64,000 nt of DNA from Bradyrhizobium sp. BRP22 (GTDB taxonomy: Bacteria > Pseudomonadota > Alphaproteobacteria > Rhizobiales > Xanthobacteraceae), in NCBI RefSeq assembly GCF_020194175.1, contig NZ_JADYVX010000021.1, positions 62,001 to 126,000 on the forward strand, written 5' to 3'. Made by a program: the position numbers and the translations under genes. Positions 16,330 to 25,544 of the stretch are shown piece by piece. Numbering within the stretch: position 1 is the first letter of the stretch; each line of letters opens with the position of its first letter. Under the pieces are notes generated by a model. That model saw only the letters and a list, made by a program, of their open reading frames with translations, had not been told where the DNA came from and did no database searches.

Positions 16330-17356
16330 AATTCGTCTCCTGGAAACTGCGTTCGCGCGCCTTGAACAGGCTGTCTGAAACGAACGTCCGCAGTGCCGCC
16401 GGGTCGTCGAGCTCCAGCGTCACCGCGAACGGCACGACCGCCTGCGCCCAGACAGGCAACTCGCCGCGTTGCTTGAGCCGCGCCAGATCCTTTTCCGTGG
16501 TCACCAATGTCAGACCGTCACGTCTCGCCTCCGACAGCAGGCCATCGATGTCGGCCTTCGAGAACGCGTGGTGATCGGGGAAGGCACGCTCACGGACAAC
16601 GTCAACGCCGCTGTTCCGGAGGGTGTTGAAAAAGCGCGCGGGATCGCCGATGCCGGCAAAGGCAAGCACGCGCCTGCCCTGCAGTGACTCCAGTGATGCA
16701 TCGTCCGGCTGCAGCCGCGCTGTCAGCACCGGCTTTCCGCGCATGGCAATCTCCGTCGCCACCATTTTTGCGGCAGTGCCGTCACCGATCACCACGAGCG
16801 CATCGGTGCGCGCGATCTGCGGCGCCAGCGGCGCGCGCAACGGACCGGCCGGAAACACTTTTCCATTGCCGAGGCCGCGATGGCTGTCGATCACGATGAT
16901 CGAGGCGTCCTTGACGATCGCCGGATTCTGGAAGCCGTCATCCATCAGCAGCACGCTCGCGCCCTGCGACTTCGCCAGCGCGACGCCATCGGCGCGATCG
17001 CGCGCGACCACGACCGGCAGCCGCTCGGCGAGCATCAGCGGTTCATCGCCGATATCCGCGGCCGAATGTCCGGAAGGATCGACCTTCACCGGCCCGCGCA
17101 ATTGGCCGCCATAGCCGCGGCTGAGCACAACAGGCACTTCGCCGAGCTCGCGGAGCAATTTTGCCAGCGCCAGCGCGGTCGGCGTCTTGCCGGCGCCGCC
17201 GGTGTGATAATTGCCGACGCAGAACACGGGAATGCCGGCGTTGATGCCTTTGCGCTGCATGCGCTTGGCGGCAACAGCGCCATAGAGCACGGCGAGCGGT
17301 TGCAGCAGATACGAAGTCAGGGATGCCGGACCGTGCCAGAAGGCCGGCTCACGCAT
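16325..17356 (-). CDS. lpxK: Tetraacyldisaccharide 4'-kinase
   Basis: Phosphorylates the 4' position of the lipid A disaccharide at the inner membrane. The 343-residue protein has a membrane-associating N-terminus (SYLLQPLAVLYGAVAA) and the P-loop GNYHTGGAGKTPT (48-60), plus DDGFQNP, typical of LpxK. Its ATG overlaps the waaA stop by eight bases, so the two are translationally coupled. The stop codon TAG belongs to an adjoining repeat; the C-terminal ETNS may be slightly altered. Confidence 0.96.
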   Translation of the reverse strand: MREPAFWHGPASLTSYLLQPLAVLYGAVAAKRMQRKGINAGIPVFCVGNYHTGGAGKTPTALALAKLLRELGEVPVVLSRGYGGQLRGPVKVDPSGHSAADIGDEPLMLAERLPVVVARDRADGVALAKSQGASVLLMDDGFQNPAIVKDASIIVIDSHRGLGNGKVFPAGPLRAPLAPQIARTDALVVIGDGTAAKMVATEIAMRGKPVLTARLQPDDASLESLQGRRVLAFAGIGDPARFFNTLRNSGVDVVRERAFPDHHAFSKADIDGLLSEARRDGLTLVTTEKDLARLKQRGELPVWAQAVVPFAVTLELDDPAALRTFVSDSLFKARERSFQETNS

Positions 17357-18635
17357 TGGCGGCTCCCATCTCGAGCCGCAACTGCAACAGATACGGTTCG
17401 AGCGCCCCAAGTGTCCGCTCCAGCGCGCCGCCGAGCTGCTGCACGACATGTTCGGCGGCTCCCAGCGAGGCTTCGCGCGCCTTGGCATCGGCCAGCAATT
17501 GGCCGAGCTGTTTCACCAATGCTTCCTGCGTATCGGCGCGGCGCGCGCCGCCGGCACGGTCGAGCGCCTCATAGACATCGGTGAAGTTGAAGACGTGCGG
17601 GCCGTGCACGATCGCAGCGCCGAGCTTCACCGCTTCGATCGGGTTCTGACCGCCGTGCGGAACCAGCGAGCCGCCCATGAACACGATCGGCGCCAGCCGA
17701 TAGAACAGGCCGAGCTCGCCCATGGTGTCGGCGACATAGACGTCGGTGGTCGCGACCGGCAGTTCCTCGCGCGATCGCAGCGCGCTGTGCAGGCCGAACG
17801 CCTCGACGACGCGCATAACCGCCTCGCCGCGATCCGGGTGGCGCGGCACGATCACGGTGAGCAGCGAGGGGAAGAATCCGGCCAATGCGCGATGCGCTTC
17901 CACAAGCTGCTCTTCCTCGCCGGGATGAGTGGAGGCCGCGACTACGATCGGCCGGCCGCGCGTCACCGCCATCAGCCGCTCCAGCTTGGCGGGATCGGCC
18001 GGCGGCGCGGCGACGTCGAGCTTGAGATTGCCGGTGATGACGACGTTGCGGCTGCCGAGCGCGGCAAAGCGTTCGGCGTCCATTCGCGACTGGGCCAGGC
18101 AGATATCGAAGCGGTCGAGCAGGGCCGAGATCGTGTTAGACATCCGCTGCCAGCGCGGAAACGAGCGCTGCGACATCCGTCCGTTGATCAGCACCATCGG
18201 CAGGCGGCGCGCGGAGCTCGACAGGATCAGGTTCGGCCACAGATCCGACTCGATGAACAGCGCCAGCGACGGCCGCCAGTGATCGAGGAAACGCCCGACA
18301 TAGCGCGGCGAATCATAGGGCACATATTGATGGATGACGTCGGGCGGAAAGCGCTTGGCGACGATCGCCGCCGAGGTGACGGTGCCGGAGGTGAGCAGGA
18401 TGCGCAAATTGAGCTCACGCAGCTTCTCGATCAGCGCCGCCGCCGCCAGCACCTCGCCGACGCTGGCGCCGTGGATCCACACCAGCGGCCCGGGCGGCCG
18501 CACGTCGGCGCTGACGCCGCGCCGTTCGCCGACCCGGGCCGGATCCTCCTTGCCGAGCTTCAGCCGCCGCCGGATCAAGGCAGGCGCGAGCGGCACCATC
18601 GCGGACGATAGCCTTTGGTAGACCCGCAACGTCAT
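17349..18635 (-). CDS. waaA: 3-deoxy-D-manno-octulosonic acid transferase
   Basis: Adds Kdo to lipid A precursor at the cytoplasmic face. The 428-residue GT-B protein has the family signature WIHGASVGEVLAA, the glycosyltransferase-N domain, and the C-terminal sugar-nucleotide segment ending GGSLVPHGGQNPIEA. Start at MTLRVYQRLSS, within the family's N-terminal helix. It lies ten bases downstream of the DUF374 gene and overlaps lpxK, forming a lipid A/inner-core operon. Confidence 0.96.
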   Translation of the reverse strand: MTLRVYQRLSSAMVPLAPALIRRRLKLGKEDPARVGERRGVSADVRPPGPLVWIHGASVGEVLAAAALIEKLRELNLRILLTSGTVTSAAIVAKRFPPDVIHQYVPYDSPRYVGRFLDHWRPSLALFIESDLWPNLILSSSARRLPMVLINGRMSQRSFPRWQRMSNTISALLDRFDICLAQSRMDAERFAALGSRNVVITGNLKLDVAAPPADPAKLERLMAVTRGRPIVVAASTHPGEEEQLVEAHRALAGFFPSLLTVIVPRHPDRGEAVMRVVEAFGLHSALRSREELPVATTDVYVADTMGELGLFYRLAPIVFMGGSLVPHGGQNPIEAVKLGAAIVHGPHVFNFTDVYEALDRAGGARRADTQEALVKQLGQLLADAKAREASLGAAEHVVQQLGGALERTLGALEPYLLQLRLEMGAANA

Positions 18636-18645
18636 CGGCAGCGAC

Positions 18646-19359
18646 TTAGCCAAGCGCTCCCTCCGGACGCCCGACGGCGGCATAGGCCTTTCGGGTCGCT
18701 TCGTTTAGCAAGGTCTCCACCCTGAGCCGCAGCGTTTCCATGGTCTCGGCGTCGGCGTCGGGCGGCACGCTCACGGAATCGATGCCCACCAATGCGCCCC
18801 TTCCGAATGGCAAATTGATGGTGGTGGAATCCCAGTTTTTCAACCGGATGAACCGGCTGGTCACCATGGCAAACGGCATGATCGGCCGCCCCGACTCGCG
18901 CGCCAGCATGATGGCGCCGAGGCCGGCGATCCGGGCGCGCTTGGGCACGTCGGCGGTGGTCGCGACGTTCCAGTTCTCCTCCAGCGCCCGCAGCATCTCC
19001 TTGAAGGCGCCGACGCCCCCCTTGCGGTGGAAACTGCCGGAATGGTCGCCCGACCCCCTGATGGTGCCGACGCCGAGCCGCTCGGCCGCAATCGCGTTGA
19101 ACTCGCCGTCGCGATGGCGGGAGATCAGGACCTTGGCGCGGTAGCTGCCCCTGATCCGGATGAAGGGGGTCATCAGGTGCTGGCCGTGCCAGAACACGAA
19201 GATGCAGGGCATCTGCGGTTCCACCTGCTCATAGACATCAGGCGGCTCAAAGCTGAACTTGTTGGTCAGCCAGACCAGTCGCAGATATTCGGCCGCAAGC
19301 AGGCCTAGCGCACGCTGCACGAGGCCGCTGCGCAGAAAATCGCGAATCAGTCGTTTCAA
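18646..19359 (-). CDS. DUF374 lysophospholipid-acyltransferase-like protein
   Basis: A 237-residue protein of the family related to lipid A/phospholipid acyltransferases, with FVFWHGQHLMTPF, SRHRDGEFNA and GVGAFKEMLRAL segments and an N-terminal hydrophobic helix. The conserved position next to waaA and lpxK suggests a role in lipid A or outer-membrane lipid acylation; this is inferred from family and context. It starts ATGA-overlapping the DUF4170 gene. Confidence 0.88.
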   Translation of the reverse strand: MKRLIRDFLRSGLVQRALGLLAAEYLRLVWLTNKFSFEPPDVYEQVEPQMPCIFVFWHGQHLMTPFIRIRGSYRAKVLISRHRDGEFNAIAAERLGVGTIRGSGDHSGSFHRKGGVGAFKEMLRALEENWNVATTADVPKRARIAGLGAIMLARESGRPIMPFAMVTSRFIRLKNWDSTTINLPFGRGALVGIDSVSVPPDADAETMETLRLRVETLLNEATRKAYAAVGRPEGALG

Positions 19360-19643
19360 CGGGAAGGCTTCGTGTCTGGGCCCGGATTGTGGCTTTGTCC
19401 CTGGCTTGGACTTTGGCCCGGATCGAGCAGCCGATGGAGATGGACGATGAAATACCGCATGTGGGCGTTGTCCACGGTCTGCTGCGCCTTCGCCTTCCAG
19501 GCCGCGTGAGCGCTGGCGTAATTCGGATATACGCCGACGATGTCGACCTGATCGAGATCCTTGAAGGTGTTGTGCTGGAGATCGATCAGCTCGCCGCCGA
19601 TGACGAGATGCAATAATTGCTGCGGCTGGGCGCTATCTGACAT
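19356..19643 (-). CDS. DUF4170 domain protein
   Basis: A 95-residue soluble protein with the conserved core LHLVIGGELIDL, VYPNYASAHAAWKAKAQ, and DNAHMRYFIVHLHRLLDP; the last 20 residues are a Ser/Gln/Pro tail. Function unknown. It overlaps the DUF374 gene by four bases and follows the bisphosphate nucleotidase, so it belongs to the same envelope operon. Confidence 0.88.
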   Translation of the reverse strand: MSDSAQPQQLLHLVIGGELIDLQHNTFKDLDQVDIVGVYPNYASAHAAWKAKAQQTVDNAHMRYFIVHLHRLLDPGQSPSQGQSHNPGPDTKPSR

Positions 19644-19696
19644 AATTGTTTTTCCTGATGAGATGCCCGGCAGGCCAGTCCTGTGGCGCGAGTCGA

Positions 19697-20506
19697 TCAG
19701 TGCAACGGGCGGTTGCGAAAATGCTCGACAATACGTGCATGACGATCATGTCCCGCCGCCACCAGCACCCCATGCACCAGCTCCCGGCGATTATACGCAA
19801 TCGCATCCCCCGAGAGCGCTGTCATCCTACCATCCGCTTCCTGCACGATCAAATTGGCCGCCGCAAGGTCCCAATCGTGGCTATTACCGCCGGCGAAGGC
19901 CGCATCGAGCGCGCCATGCGCGACCCGGCATAGTCTGAGCGCCAGCGAACCGATTCGCGGGTGCAGCGTGATCTCATGCGCTGTGGGGCTCAATCGCTGC
20001 ACCAGCGGCTTCGGGCCGGCCACGCGGGAGAAATCGAGATCGGTGCCCGCGGCCGCGCGCACAGTGATGCCATTGCGCGCGGTGCCCTGCCTGCGCGCGG
20101 CGAAGAAGAATTCGTCGCTTGCTGGCGCGAATACCGCGGCCAGCACGGGCGAGGCATTTTCGACCAGCGCCACGCTGACGCACCAGTCCTCACGCCCGGC
20201 GAGATAGGAACGGGTGCCGTCGATGGGATCGACGATCCAAACCAGGCGCTTGCCAAGCCGTGCCTTATCGTCTGCGCTCTCTTCCGACAGCCAGCCGTAA
20301 TCGGGCGTTGCCGAACGCAGACGCCGCTCGAGCAGATCGTTGACCGCGATATCGGCCTCGGACACCGGCGACGAGGCGCCCTTGATCCAGTTCTTCAAAT
20401 CTGTGCGAAACAGCGAGAGCGCCAGCGCGCCCGCCTCCCGCACGGTGTCCGCCAGCAGGGCGGCGTCGCGCGCCAGGATCGCGTCGTCCGTGTCAGCGTC
20501 CGCCAA
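19697..20506 (-). CDS. Inositol monophosphatase-family phosphatase, CysQ-like 3'(2'),5'-bisphosphate nucleotidase
   Basis: A 269-residue Mg-dependent phosphatase. The metal-binding motifs are WLSEES, WIVDPIDGTRSYL and WDLAAANLIVQEADG. CysQ removes the 3' phosphate of pAp/PAPS; other family members act on inositol phosphate, and I cannot separate them by eye. Its start overlaps the end of the pmbA-like gene by 14 bases, indicating co-expression. Confidence 0.87.
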   Translation of the reverse strand: MADADTDDAILARDAALLADTVREAGALALSLFRTDLKNWIKGASSPVSEADIAVNDLLERRLRSATPDYGWLSEESADDKARLGKRLVWIVDPIDGTRSYLAGREDWCVSVALVENASPVLAAVFAPASDEFFFAARRQGTARNGITVRAAAGTDLDFSRVAGPKPLVQRLSPTAHEITLHPRIGSLALRLCRVAHGALDAAFAGGNSHDWDLAAANLIVQEADGRMTALSGDAIAYNRRELVHGVLVAAGHDRHARIVEHFRNRPLH

Positions 20507-21878
20507 GCGTCAGTCCCTCGATGCGCAGGGTCGGGGCGTTCACGCCGTAGCGGAATTCGAGATCGTTCGCGGCGACCAGCGATTTGAACATCGCCAGCAG
20601 ATGTCCTGCGATGGTCACTTCGCTGACGGCATAGGTGATCTCGCCATTCTCGATCCAGAAGCCCGAGGCGCCACGGCTATAGTCGCCGGTCACGCCGTTG
20701 ACGCCGGAACCGATCAGGTCGGTAACGTAAAAGCCCTGCTTGATATCGGCGATCAGTTCCTTCGGCGTCGCCGTGCCGGGCTCGAGATGCAGATTGTAGG
20801 CTCCGGGCGACGGCACCGAGGAGACGCCGCGATGCGCATGTCCGGTCGTTGCCATGCCGAGCTCACGCGCGGTCGCGCAATCGAGCAGCCAGGTGGTGAG
20901 CACTCCGTTATCGACGAGGGCCATCTTCTTCACCTTGACGCCCTCGGCGTCGAAGGTCTGCGAGCGCAGGCCGCGCACGCGCAAGGGATCGTCGATGATG
21001 CGGATGTTGCTGGCGAACAATTGCTGGCCGAGACGGTCCTTCAGGAAACTGGTCTTGCGCGCGATCGATGCACCATTGATGGCGCCGACGAGATGGCCGA
21101 CCAGCGAGTTCGAGACGCGCGGGTCGTAGACGACGGGCACCTTGCAGGTCTCGACCTTGCGCGGATTGGTGCGCGCCACCGCGCGCTCGGCCGCCTTGCG
21201 GCCGACGCTTGCAGGCGACGCGAGATCGGATGCATGCAACGCGCTGGTGAAATCGTAGTCGCGCTCCATGCTCGTGCCCTCGCCCGAGATCGCGGTCATC
21301 GAGATGCCCTGGCTCGAGCGCAGGTAGGAGCCATGGAAGCCGGTCGAGGTCACGAGCACCATGCCGCCGATGCCGGAGGACGCCGACGCGCCGCCGGATT
21401 TCGTCACGCCCTTGACCGCCAGCGCCGCCGCTTCCGCCTCGGTGGCGCGGCGTTCGAGTTCCGCGGTCGAGGGCACGTTGCGGTCGAGCAGGTCGAGATC
21501 GGGGAAGTCGCGCGCGAGCAGCGCGGGATCAGCGAACCCGACATATTTATCATCAGGCGCGACGCGCGCCATTGCGACCGCGCGCTCGGCAAGCTTGGCA
21601 ACCCCGTCGCCGGAGACATCATTGGTCGAGACCACCGCCTGGCGCTGACCGACCAGCACACGCAGACCGACATCGTCGCCTTCGGAGCGCTCGGACTCCT
21701 CGACCCGCCCGTCGCGCACCTCGACGCTTTGCGAAACGCCGCGCACCGCGACCGCGTCCGCCGCATCCGCCCCGGCGCGCCTGGCTGCCTCGACGAGACG
21801 CTGCGCCAATTCACTCAAGGCCGACTGATCGAACAGATCGGTCGCGGATTTTTCGGCAAGCGATGATGAAGGGTTCAC
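20493..21878 (-). CDS. pmbA: TldD/PmbA-family metallopeptidase, PmbA type
   Basis: A 461-residue subunit of the TldD/TldE(PmbA) protease, which processes modified peptides and affects gyrase-inhibitor sensitivity in E. coli. Recognisable segments are SVEVRDGRVEESERSEG, NPRKVETCKVPVVYDPR, and the C-terminal GSGVNGVTGDYSRGASGFWIENG. The HExxxH metal site lies in the TldD partner, as usual; no tldD is in this window. Best start is a GTG (residues VNPSSSLAEKS) with GGGAA upstream; the longer frame is unsupported. Confidence 0.9.
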   Translation of the reverse strand: MNPSSSLAEKSATDLFDQSALSELAQRLVEAARRAGADAADAVAVRGVSQSVEVRDGRVEESERSEGDDVGLRVLVGQRQAVVSTNDVSGDGVAKLAERAVAMARVAPDDKYVGFADPALLARDFPDLDLLDRNVPSTAELERRATEAEAAALAVKGVTKSGGASASSGIGGMVLVTSTGFHGSYLRSSQGISMTAISGEGTSMERDYDFTSALHASDLASPASVGRKAAERAVARTNPRKVETCKVPVVYDPRVSNSLVGHLVGAINGASIARKTSFLKDRLGQQLFASNIRIIDDPLRVRGLRSQTFDAEGVKVKKMALVDNGVLTTWLLDCATARELGMATTGHAHRGVSSVPSPGAYNLHLEPGTATPKELIADIKQGFYVTDLIGSGVNGVTGDYSRGASGFWIENGEITYAVSEVTIAGHLLAMFKSLVAANDLEFRYGVNAPTLRIEGLTLGGR

Positions 21879-22125
21879 GAACAAATTCCCGACATTGAAG
21901 GGGTGATGGAACGCGGAGCGCCAAACCCACCAGATGTGCCGGATTTGCAGCGATTTCAAGCATTTTGCCGCGCGATGAAGAAGAATTGCTTGAGCCCGGC
22001 AAGGTCTTGTCAAGCATGAGCGCCTTTGACCTCTCTTTAACCAGGCTTTTTAAGCTGATCCGGAAACGGCTGCGCTAAGGTCTTCGCATCGACCGGGAAC
22101 ATAATCCCGGCGGGGAGATAAAGCC

Positions 22126-22650
22126 GTGAGGCGTCAAACAGCAACAGGCGGGCTGAACCCCGCCGGGTCGGGCCGTGTGCAGCGGCTCGACCCGCTTTCT
22201 CTTCCGCTCAGCTTCCCTGCGCAGGACGTCCGCGCAGACGGCGGCGTGCGGCAGGTTGAACTTCATCACGAACGCGTCGTGCTGCGCCGTGCCGTCAAGG
22301 GCATGCGGATGGCGGTCAATGTTCGCGTCAGCGACTTCATCGGCGTCGCGCTGTGCGACTTTGGCGGCGAGCAGATGCTGACGCTCGTCCACCGCGATCC
22401 GTCGCTTTCGATTCCGCTTGGCGTCAGTTCCGACCGCGACGAGATCGAAAGTGCCTGGCAGACGTGGAGCGATGTGCTCCGCCTGCCGCAACTAAGCGAG
22501 CAAGCACCGCGCGAGCCCGCGGCAAGGCGCCGCCGCCGCAACGTCATCCAGAAGCGCCGACCGCGTTTCCTGGTGCGCCGCCGCGCCGGCCGTCCGCTCG
22601 ATGCGCCGAACGTCCATCGCGGCGAGCGCGAGATCATCGCGCAGGATTAA
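22126..22650 (+). CDS. DUF6101 family protein
   Basis: A 174-residue basic protein; the middle (VELHHERVVLRRAVKGMRMAVNV, VALCDFGG, LVHRDPSLSIPL) and the Arg-rich end (GRPLDAPNVHRGEREIIAQD) are characteristic of this alphaproteobacterial family of unknown role. Start is GTG with a GGGGAGA ribosome site. An antisense open frame at 22075-22491 is a shadow. Confidence 0.8.
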   Translation: MRRQTATGGLNPAGSGRVQRLDPLSLPLSFPAQDVRADGGVRQVELHHERVVLRRAVKGMRMAVNVRVSDFIGVALCDFGGEQMLTLVHRDPSLSIPLGVSSDRDEIESAWQTWSDVLRLPQLSEQAPREPAARRRRRNVIQKRRPRFLVRRRAGRPLDAPNVHRGEREIIAQD

Positions 22651-22667
22651 GCGTGAATCTGTAGCTT

Positions 22668-22701
22668 GTAGGATGGTGGAGCGAAGCGAAACCCATCCTA
22701 C
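22668..22701. repeat. Short repeat, variant of family C, overlapping ubiA 3' end
   Basis: A near-perfect palindrome: GTAGGATGG ... CCATCCTAC around 'tggagcgaagcgaaac'. On the minus strand, its first TAG is the ubiA stop codon. It may also act as a bidirectional transcription end between convergent DUF6101 and ubiA. Confidence 0.75.
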
Positions 22702-23633
22702 AAATTCATGCGCATCACGGCATCAATCAGCAGGCCGGCGAACAGGATGAGGCCGGCGTCGCGGTTGGACTTGAAGATGCGCAGGCACAGCGCGGGATCC
22801 CTGATGTCGAGCCGCCTTATCTGGATCGCGAGATGCAACGCGAAGGCGGCGAGGCCGATCCAGGCGAACCAATGCGCACCTGCGAGCACGAGCGCCACGC
22901 CGATCAGGACCACCGCGAGCGAATAGAACAGCACGAGCGCCTTGTGCGTAGCTGCGCCGAACAGGCGTGCGGTCGACTTGATGCCGATCAGCGCGTCGTC
23001 TTCGGCGTCCTGATGCGCATAGATGGTGTCGTAGCCGATCACCCAGGAGATCGAGCCGGCATAGAGCGCTAGCGCGGTCAGATCGATGCGCTCGAGGATG
23101 ACAGCAAATCCCATCAGGGCGCCCCAGGAGAAGGCAAGCCCGAGCACCACCTGCGGCCACCAGGTGATGCGCTTCATGAACGGGTAGATCACGACGATGA
23201 TGAGCGAGGCGATGCCGGTCGCCACCGCGAAGCGATTGAACTGCAGCAGCACCACGAGGCCGATCAGTGCCTGCGCGACCAGAAAGACCAGCGCCTGCGT
23301 CACGCTCACCTGACCCGCCGGGATCGGCCGCGACCGCGTCCGCTCCACTTTCGCATCGAGATTGCGATCAGTGATGTCGTTCCAGGTGCAGCCCGCACCG
23401 CGCATCACGAAGGCGCCGATGAAGAACAGGATGATGACCAGCGGAAGCTGGCGGAGGTCGTGGGCGACGCCGGCAGCGAGCGCCGCCGACCACCAGCACG
23501 GCATCAACAATAGCCACGAGCCGATCGGCCGGTCGAAACGGGAGAGACGCAGGTAAGGCCGCGACCAGGACGGCGCGCGGGTGTCGACCCAGTTGCCGGT
23601 CGCATCGGCAACACGGGCGGTGACGTCGCTCAT
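22698..23633 (-). CDS. ubiA: 4-hydroxybenzoate polyprenyltransferase
   Basis: Attaches the polyprenyl tail to 4-hydroxybenzoate in ubiquinone synthesis, in the inner membrane. The 311-residue protein has seven to nine hydrophobic helices and both Asp motifs: NDITDRNLD and DTIYAHQDAEDD (binding Mg-polyprenyl diphosphate). Its start overlaps the stop of the upstream exported-protein gene by four bases. The TAG stop comes from a palindromic repeat. Confidence 0.96.
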   Translation of the reverse strand: MSDVTARVADATGNWVDTRAPSWSRPYLRLSRFDRPIGSWLLLMPCWWSAALAAGVAHDLRQLPLVIILFFIGAFVMRGAGCTWNDITDRNLDAKVERTRSRPIPAGQVSVTQALVFLVAQALIGLVVLLQFNRFAVATGIASLIIVVIYPFMKRITWWPQVVLGLAFSWGALMGFAVILERIDLTALALYAGSISWVIGYDTIYAHQDAEDDALIGIKSTARLFGAATHKALVLFYSLAVVLIGVALVLAGAHWFAWIGLAAFALHLAIQIRRLDIRDPALCLRIFKSNRDAGLILFAGLLIDAVMRMNL

Positions 23634-24301
23634 CGCGACAGCACGTTGCCGTTCAGCGTATCAAAGGTGCTGCCGCCCTTGCGGGTCGGCACCGCTTCGG
23701 GCGCGGAGGCGGATCCCAGTACTTCGCTCAAGGTCGGGCCGGCCGGGGGGCGGTTCTGCATCTGCTGCGCCACGGCGCAGACCTTCCTCTGCATCGCCTC
23801 GGTGTTCTTGTGGCCGTTCTGGAGCTGCTCGAGGATCTGCGGCGGAATTCCGCATTTCGCCGAGTTGTCCTTGACGTACTTCATCATCTTCAACTCGGCC
23901 TGGCTGTAATTACCGATCAGCTTGCAGGCTTCGTCCGGTCCAGCCTTCTTCTCACCGGCGATCTTGATCAGCTTGCCGCGCCGCTCGGTCTCCTCGCGCA
24001 AGGGGATGAAACCCTTCATGCAGGCATCTGACGGGCCCGCGCCCGCGCTCGGGGGCGCCGGTGGTGCGAATCCACCGCCACCGCCCGCGAGCGGCGTCGC
24101 ACCTTGGCTGGGGAAGGCCGAAGGCGCGCCGATCGACGCGGACGGAGCCGCGCCGTTCACCGGCGGGAAAGGCGAGGCGTTCGCAGGCGTTGCGGCCTGC
24201 TGACCGGGCAGCGGCGCGGGAAACGCGCCCTGCGCAAAAGCCTGGCCGGCGTGGAGCACCACGGCGGCAACCGTCAGCGACACCATCAGGCGGGTCATCA
24301 A
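23630..24301 (-). CDS. Exported protein of unknown function, Pro/Ala-rich with four-Cys domain
   Basis: A 223-residue protein with a signal peptide (MMTRLMVSLTVAAVVLHAG, cut after AFA), a 70-residue Pro/Ala/Gly linker, then a compact domain with four cysteines (DACMKG, EACKLIG, AKCGIPP, KVCAVAQ) that may form two disulfides in the periplasm. I recognise no characterised relative. It is coupled to ubiA by ATGA overlap, which may reflect expression rather than shared function. Confidence 0.78.
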   Translation of the reverse strand: MMTRLMVSLTVAAVVLHAGQAFAQGAFPAPLPGQQAATPANASPFPPVNGAAPSASIGAPSAFPSQGATPLAGGGGGFAPPAPPSAGAGPSDACMKGFIPLREETERRGKLIKIAGEKKAGPDEACKLIGNYSQAELKMMKYVKDNSAKCGIPPQILEQLQNGHKNTEAMQRKVCAVAQQMQNRPPAGPTLSEVLGSASAPEAVPTRKGGSTFDTLNGNVLSR

Positions 24302-24470
24302 GGGGTATGTCTCCGGCAGCCGGCTTCAAATCGAAGCACAATTTCCATGCGGCTTTTTACGATTCCAGCCGATCCTTAACAACCCGTGGATTGGGGCAAC
24401 AGCGCGGCGTCACGCCGCGCCATCGATCAAAAATAGGCTACGGATTCTAGCGCTTTAGGCTAAAAGCGCG

Positions 24471-24530
24471 GACTCTTGGGCATGATCTGTTCGGAAAACA
24501 GGTCTCCACCTTTTCCGCAATCATGCCCCG
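24471..24530. repeat. Repeat family G: 'gcatgatctgttcgg...ccgcaatcatgcc'
   Basis: A palindrome-flanked element just before rsmE: GGGCATGATCTGTTCGG opposes CCGCAATCATGCCC. A diverged relative with 'gatcatgatccgatcggcct' lies at 61863-61912. A short hairpin (gcgcggcgtcacgccgcgc, 24403-24421) precedes it. Confidence 0.6.
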
Positions 24531-24545
24531 ATGGAACATGAACAG

Positions 24546-25313
24546 ATGCCGGACTACGACTTTCGCGCCCCTCGCCTGTTCGTCGACGCCCCCCTGCAAA
24601 CGGGCGAAATCGTCACGCTGGGCCGCGACCAGAGCAACTACCTCGGTAACGTGTTACGGCTGAAGGCGGGTGACACCATACTGGTATTCAACGGCCGCGA
24701 TGGCGAATGGCAGGCTGAACTCGCTGGCCGCAAGCGGGTGGACACACTGACCATCCAGCGCCCGACCCGGCCGCAGGACCGCCTGCCCGACATCGCCTAT
24801 GTCTTCGCGCCGCTGAAACATGCCCGGCTCGACTACATGGTGCAGAAGGCGGTCGAGATGGGCGCCTCGCGCCTGCAGCCGGTCCTGACCCGCTTCACCC
24901 AGGTTTCGCGGGTGAACGGCGAGCGGATGCGCGCCAACGTGATCGAGGCAGCCGAACAATGCGGGATCACCGCTTTGGCCGAGGTGGCCGATCCGGTCCC
25001 GCTCGAGCGCTTCCTCCCTGGGCGCGCCGGTGACCGGCTCCTGGTGTTCTGCGACGAGGCCGCCGACCTTGGCGATCCCCTTCAGGCGCTGCAGCAGGGA
25101 GCCGCCACCGGCGGCATCGACGTGCTGATCGGCCCGGAGGGCGGATTCTCCGAGGAGGAGCGCACGCTGCTGTTGCGCCAACCCAAAATCCTCCGGCTGG
25201 CGCTGGGACCGCGGATCCTGCGGGCGGACACCGCCGGGGTCGCAGCGCTGGCCCTGGTCCAGGCAGCACTCGGGGACTGGCGCCGAAGCCCGGGTGGTGG
25301 AGCGCCAGCGTAA
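24546..25313 (+). CDS. rsmE: 16S rRNA (uridine-1498-N3)-methyltransferase
   Basis: A 255-residue SPOUT methyltransferase acting on assembled 30S subunits. N-terminal PUA-like domain (PRLFVDAPL, HYLGNVLRL-type segment reading NYLGNVLRLK), then the knotted SAM site: LIGPEGGFSEEE and LGPRILRADTAGVAAL. The usual end is GDWR; here eight more residues, SPGGGAPA, and the TAA are read from a family C repeat. MPDYDFR was preferred as start; an ATG 15 bases upstream is possible. Confidence 0.95.
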   Translation: MPDYDFRAPRLFVDAPLQTGEIVTLGRDQSNYLGNVLRLKAGDTILVFNGRDGEWQAELAGRKRVDTLTIQRPTRPQDRLPDIAYVFAPLKHARLDYMVQKAVEMGASRLQPVLTRFTQVSRVNGERMRANVIEAAEQCGITALAEVADPVPLERFLPGRAGDRLLVFCDEAADLGDPLQALQQGAATGGIDVLIGPEGGFSEEERTLLLRQPKILRLALGPRILRADTAGVAALALVQAALGDWRRSPGGGAPA

Positions 25314-25380
25314 CCCGGGACGCCCGGTAACCGCTGAGGCAGATATCCCGGCTTTCGCGTTCCGCTCCAGCCGGGCTACA
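25288..25380. repeat. Repeat family C (copy 2), invading the rsmE reading frame
   Basis: Starts AGCCCGGGTGGTGGAGCG inside the rsmE frame and ends CCAGCCGGGCTAC. The first 26 bases encode the last residues and stop of RsmE. Confidence 0.8.
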
Positions 25381-25544
25381 AGCCCTCGCCAGGACTAGGC
25401 AATGCCGGCTTAAATCGGTAAGGCACCGACCATTAAGCGATTTGGCCGATGGCGGTCGAAACAGCGCTTTTGCCGTGCTAAGGGCACGCCCGCAAACCCT
25501 TGAGCCGCTTCGGGAACCCGTTTTCGGGCAATTTGGACGTCGAG

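Noticed and set aside
22075..22491. 138-codon minus-strand frame opposite DUF6101
   Set aside because: The plus-strand frame matches a recognised family; the other has none.
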